NCBI GenBank assembly: GCA_945837185.1
Contig: CAMAMZ010000104.1
Span: forward strand, 1 to 7,355
Length of the DNA: 7,355 bases
Direction: 5' to 3'
Origin: an uncultured Bacteroidales bacterium
GTDB lineage: Bacteria; Bacteroidota; Bacteroidia; Bacteroidales; Bacteroidaceae
The notes beneath the pieces are model-generated. The model worked only from the letters and a program-made list of their open reading frames with translations. It was not told where the DNA came from and ran no database searches. This document shows positions 6,059 to 7,355 of this stretch, one piece after another. Within the stretch, counting starts at the first letter, position 1. Each line of letters begins with the position of its first letter. The position numbers were made by a program, and so were the translations under genes.

Positions 6059-6961
6059 TTACTTCTCGCTCTCAGGAGCCTTATCAATCAAATCCATAAA
6101 CTGGTCAAGTTTAGGAGTGATGATAATCTGGGTACGACGGTTACGCTGACGACCCAACTCCGTATCATTTGAAGCTACCGGATTATACTCACCGCGGCCA
6201 CCTGCCGTAAGGCGCTTGGGAGCCACACCGAAATGATTCTGCAGATACTGCACTACAGAAGAAGCACGCAAAGCCGAGAGGTCCCAGTTGTTGCGGATGT
6301 TCTTCATAGAAGCAGCCGAAGTATTGATGGGCACATTATCGGTATTACCCTCAATCAGCACATCATAGTCCTTATAATCCATAATAATCTTGGCAATCTT
6401 GCTCAATGTCTCCTCTGCACGGTCGTTAATCTCATAAGAGCCACTCTTGTACAGCATATTGTCTGCCAACGAGATGTATACCACACCCTTGAGCACCTGC
6501 ACATCCACCTCTTTCAGTTCCTCTTTGCTCAATGAGCGGGTGAGGTTGTTGGTGAGCACCATGTTGAGCGAATCGCTCTTGCTCTTCACCTCCACCAAGT
6601 GGCGGATATATTGGTTGCTCTCATTAATCTGGTCTACCAACTTGGAAATATTGATATTGTTGGCACTTGTATTGGCCAAACTCTTGTCCAAACTACCCTG
6701 CAGAGCCTCATACGATTTCTTCTGTTGTGCCAACTGGTCGTTGAGTGCGTTCACCTGGGCTTTAGCGGCAGCCAACTCAGCTTTCACAGCCATATAGTCA
6801 CCTGTCAAGGCCTTGTTTTCCTGCTGGCAATTCTTCAATTCAGCCTGACTGTTCTGCAAATCAGCCTGACATCCCTCCAGTTGCTTCTTACTCACACAGC
6901 TTGTTGCAAGCACGGCACTGGCAATGAAACCTAATGCCACAATTTTTGTACTTTTCATCAT
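6059..6961 (-). CDS. OmpA-family peptidoglycan-binding lipoprotein
   Basis: This is a 300-residue outer-membrane lipoprotein expected to anchor the envelope to peptidoglycan. The signal peptide (1-21) ends in LATSC, with Cys22 as the likely lipidation site; Ala at -3 makes the lipobox slightly atypical. Residues about 25-140 are rich in Gln, Ala, Lys and Glu and look like a long coiled coil. The C-terminal OmpA-like domain (about 150-285) contains NTDNVP (206-211, Asp208) and LSALRASSVVQYL (228-240, Arg232), the pair that binds diaminopimelate in OmpA. It continues with AGGRGEYNPVASNDT (253-267) and ends with RQRNRRTQIII (271-281). A short insertion (about 212-225) lengthens the loop between Asp208 and Arg232. 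Two ATGs stand in tandem at the start; the upstream one is used here. No Shine-Dalgarno is visible. A single-gene unit is suggested by its own -7 box and a terminator. Confidence 0.92.
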   Translation of the reverse strand: MMKSTKIVALGFIASAVLATSCVSKKQLEGCQADLQNSQAELKNCQQENKALTGDYMAVKAELAAAKAQVNALNDQLAQQKKSYEALQGSLDKSLANTSANNINISKLVDQINESNQYIRHLVEVKSKSDSLNMVLTNNLTRSLSKEELKEVDVQVLKGVVYISLADNMLYKSGSYEINDRAEETLSKIAKIIMDYKDYDVLIEGNTDNVPINTSAASMKNIRNNWDLSALRASSVVQYLQNHFGVAPKRLTAGGRGEYNPVASNDTELGRQRNRRTQIIITPKLDQFMDLIDKAPESEK

Positions 6962-6991
6962 GTGTCGTCAATTTACTTGTTATTCTATTTG

Positions 6992-7018
6992 CAAAGATAT
7001 GAAATCTTATTGATAAGA
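6992..7018 (-). promoter_or_regulatory. -7 box and operator-like palindrome of the OmpA-like gene
   Basis: On the minus strand, TATCTTTG (6999-6992) is an exact TAnnTTTG -7 box, giving a leader of about 25 nt. A matching TTTG at -33 is not evident. Just upstream of the -7 box, TCTTAT (7005-7010) and ATAAGA (7013-7018) form a perfect palindrome with a 2-bp centre. Its position in the promoter spacer is where a repressor or activator might bind. The -7 box is fairly sure; the operator idea is speculative. Confidence 0.5.
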
Positions 7019-7206
7019 CGTTGACAGATAGTCGTTTGTACAATTGTTTAGGATAATTTAACCATAAACCTACGACATAATGCGTCATATATGCATATTG
7101 ATTCAATATTTTATCGACAATCAGTCAAATAACTTTCCTTTTATTACCTTGCCGCAAGAGAAACGGGAAGCATCAAGCATCGGCAAACATCGTGATGCGA
7201 CAGATG
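7019..7206. other. Intergenic stretch without a supported gene
   Basis: Together with the adjacent sequence this makes about 390 bases without a gene after the OmpA-like start. I see no tRNA, no coding frame with family features and no insertion-sequence end. Small items are a 10-bp palindrome ATATGCATAT (7089-7098) and a short inverted repeat GCATCA/TGATGC near 7170-7200. It is AT-rich up to about 7150. Confidence 0.5.
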
Positions 7207-7355
7207 GTTTGCATTATCTTTAAATAAGATAAGCGGCACCTCAACAATAAAAATAAACGAGTGTATTGTGTATTGTCTTCAGTTTGCATTATCTTTTAAG
7301 AAGATAAGCGGCACCTCAACAATAAAAATAAACGAGTTTATTTTGTATTGTCTTC
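7207..7355. repeat. Tandem 75-bp repeat, two copies, cut by the window end
   Basis: Unit 1 is 7207-7281 and unit 2 is 7282-7355, where the window ends one base short of a full copy. They differ at 4 of 74 positions (7222, 7225, 7263 and 7268 against 7297, 7300, 7338 and 7343). Each unit has a perfect 7-bp hairpin, TTATCTT/AAGATAA (7214-7220 with 7226-7232; 7289-7295 with 7301-7307); two of the differences fall in its loop and none in its stem. Each unit also has TATCTTT overlapping that hairpin, and a TTTG-like box in its tail. The sequence before 7207 does not match the unit, so the array starts there; its full length lies outside the window. There are no variable spacers, so it is not a CRISPR. 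Confidence 0.9.

Noticed and set aside
6888..7106. Minus-strand open frame of 72 codons upstream of and overlapping the OmpA-like start
   Set aside because: It runs through the -7 box and into the signal peptide of the real gene in another frame, with no recognisable features.
7019..7206. tRNA or insertion-sequence remnant in the right-hand intergenic region
   Set aside because: No cloverleaf arms, T-loop motif, transposase fragment or terminal inverted repeats with target duplication could be seen.
7207..7355. CRISPR array
   Set aside because: The repeated units abut with no unique spacers, the period is 75 bp throughout, and no cas gene is present in the window.

Overview
This window looks like ordinary chromosome from a Bacteroidota bacterium, most likely a Prevotella-type member of the Bacteroidales. 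The evidence is the promoter style: several genes are preceded by TAnnTTTG boxes, in some cases 19-20 bp downstream of a TTTG-like box, which is the -33/-7 signature of the Bacteroides primary sigma factor. Most starts also lack a Shine-Dalgarno sequence, and the protein families fit. The genus is inferred from general style only.

Layout: 1-361 is a purine-rich stretch, a near-consensus promoter and a long leader, followed by glmS (362-2209, +), which makes glucosamine-6-phosphate. A very large hairpin closes glmS and separates it from a convergent gene for a secreted alpha/beta-hydrolase (2368-3183, -). That gene is divergent from a Cof-type HAD phosphatase gene (3378-4166, +), with two promoters about 50 bp apart in the shared intergenic region. 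Next come a YitT-family membrane protein gene (4312-5214, +) and, 45 bp later, a small AlbA_2/Schlafen-like protein gene (5260-5889, +); these two probably share a transcript. A strong bidirectional terminator (5913-5966) ends this unit and the convergent gene for an OmpA-type peptidoglycan-binding lipoprotein (6059-6961, -). The last 390 bases hold no supported gene but end in two copies of a 75-bp tandem repeat that runs off the window edge.

The genes do not form one pathway. GlmS feeds amino-sugar and cell-wall synthesis, and the OmpA-like lipoprotein would tether the outer membrane to the wall. The hydrolase is exported, and the HAD enzyme is probably a cytosolic sugar-phosphate or cofactor phosphatase. 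I found no clear new defence or mobile system. The features most worth a second look are the terminal repeat, whose units combine a conserved hairpin with a promoter-like arrangement; the long structured glmS leader; a possibly leaderless hydrolase mRNA; and possible alternative RNA pairings between the HAD and YitT genes.
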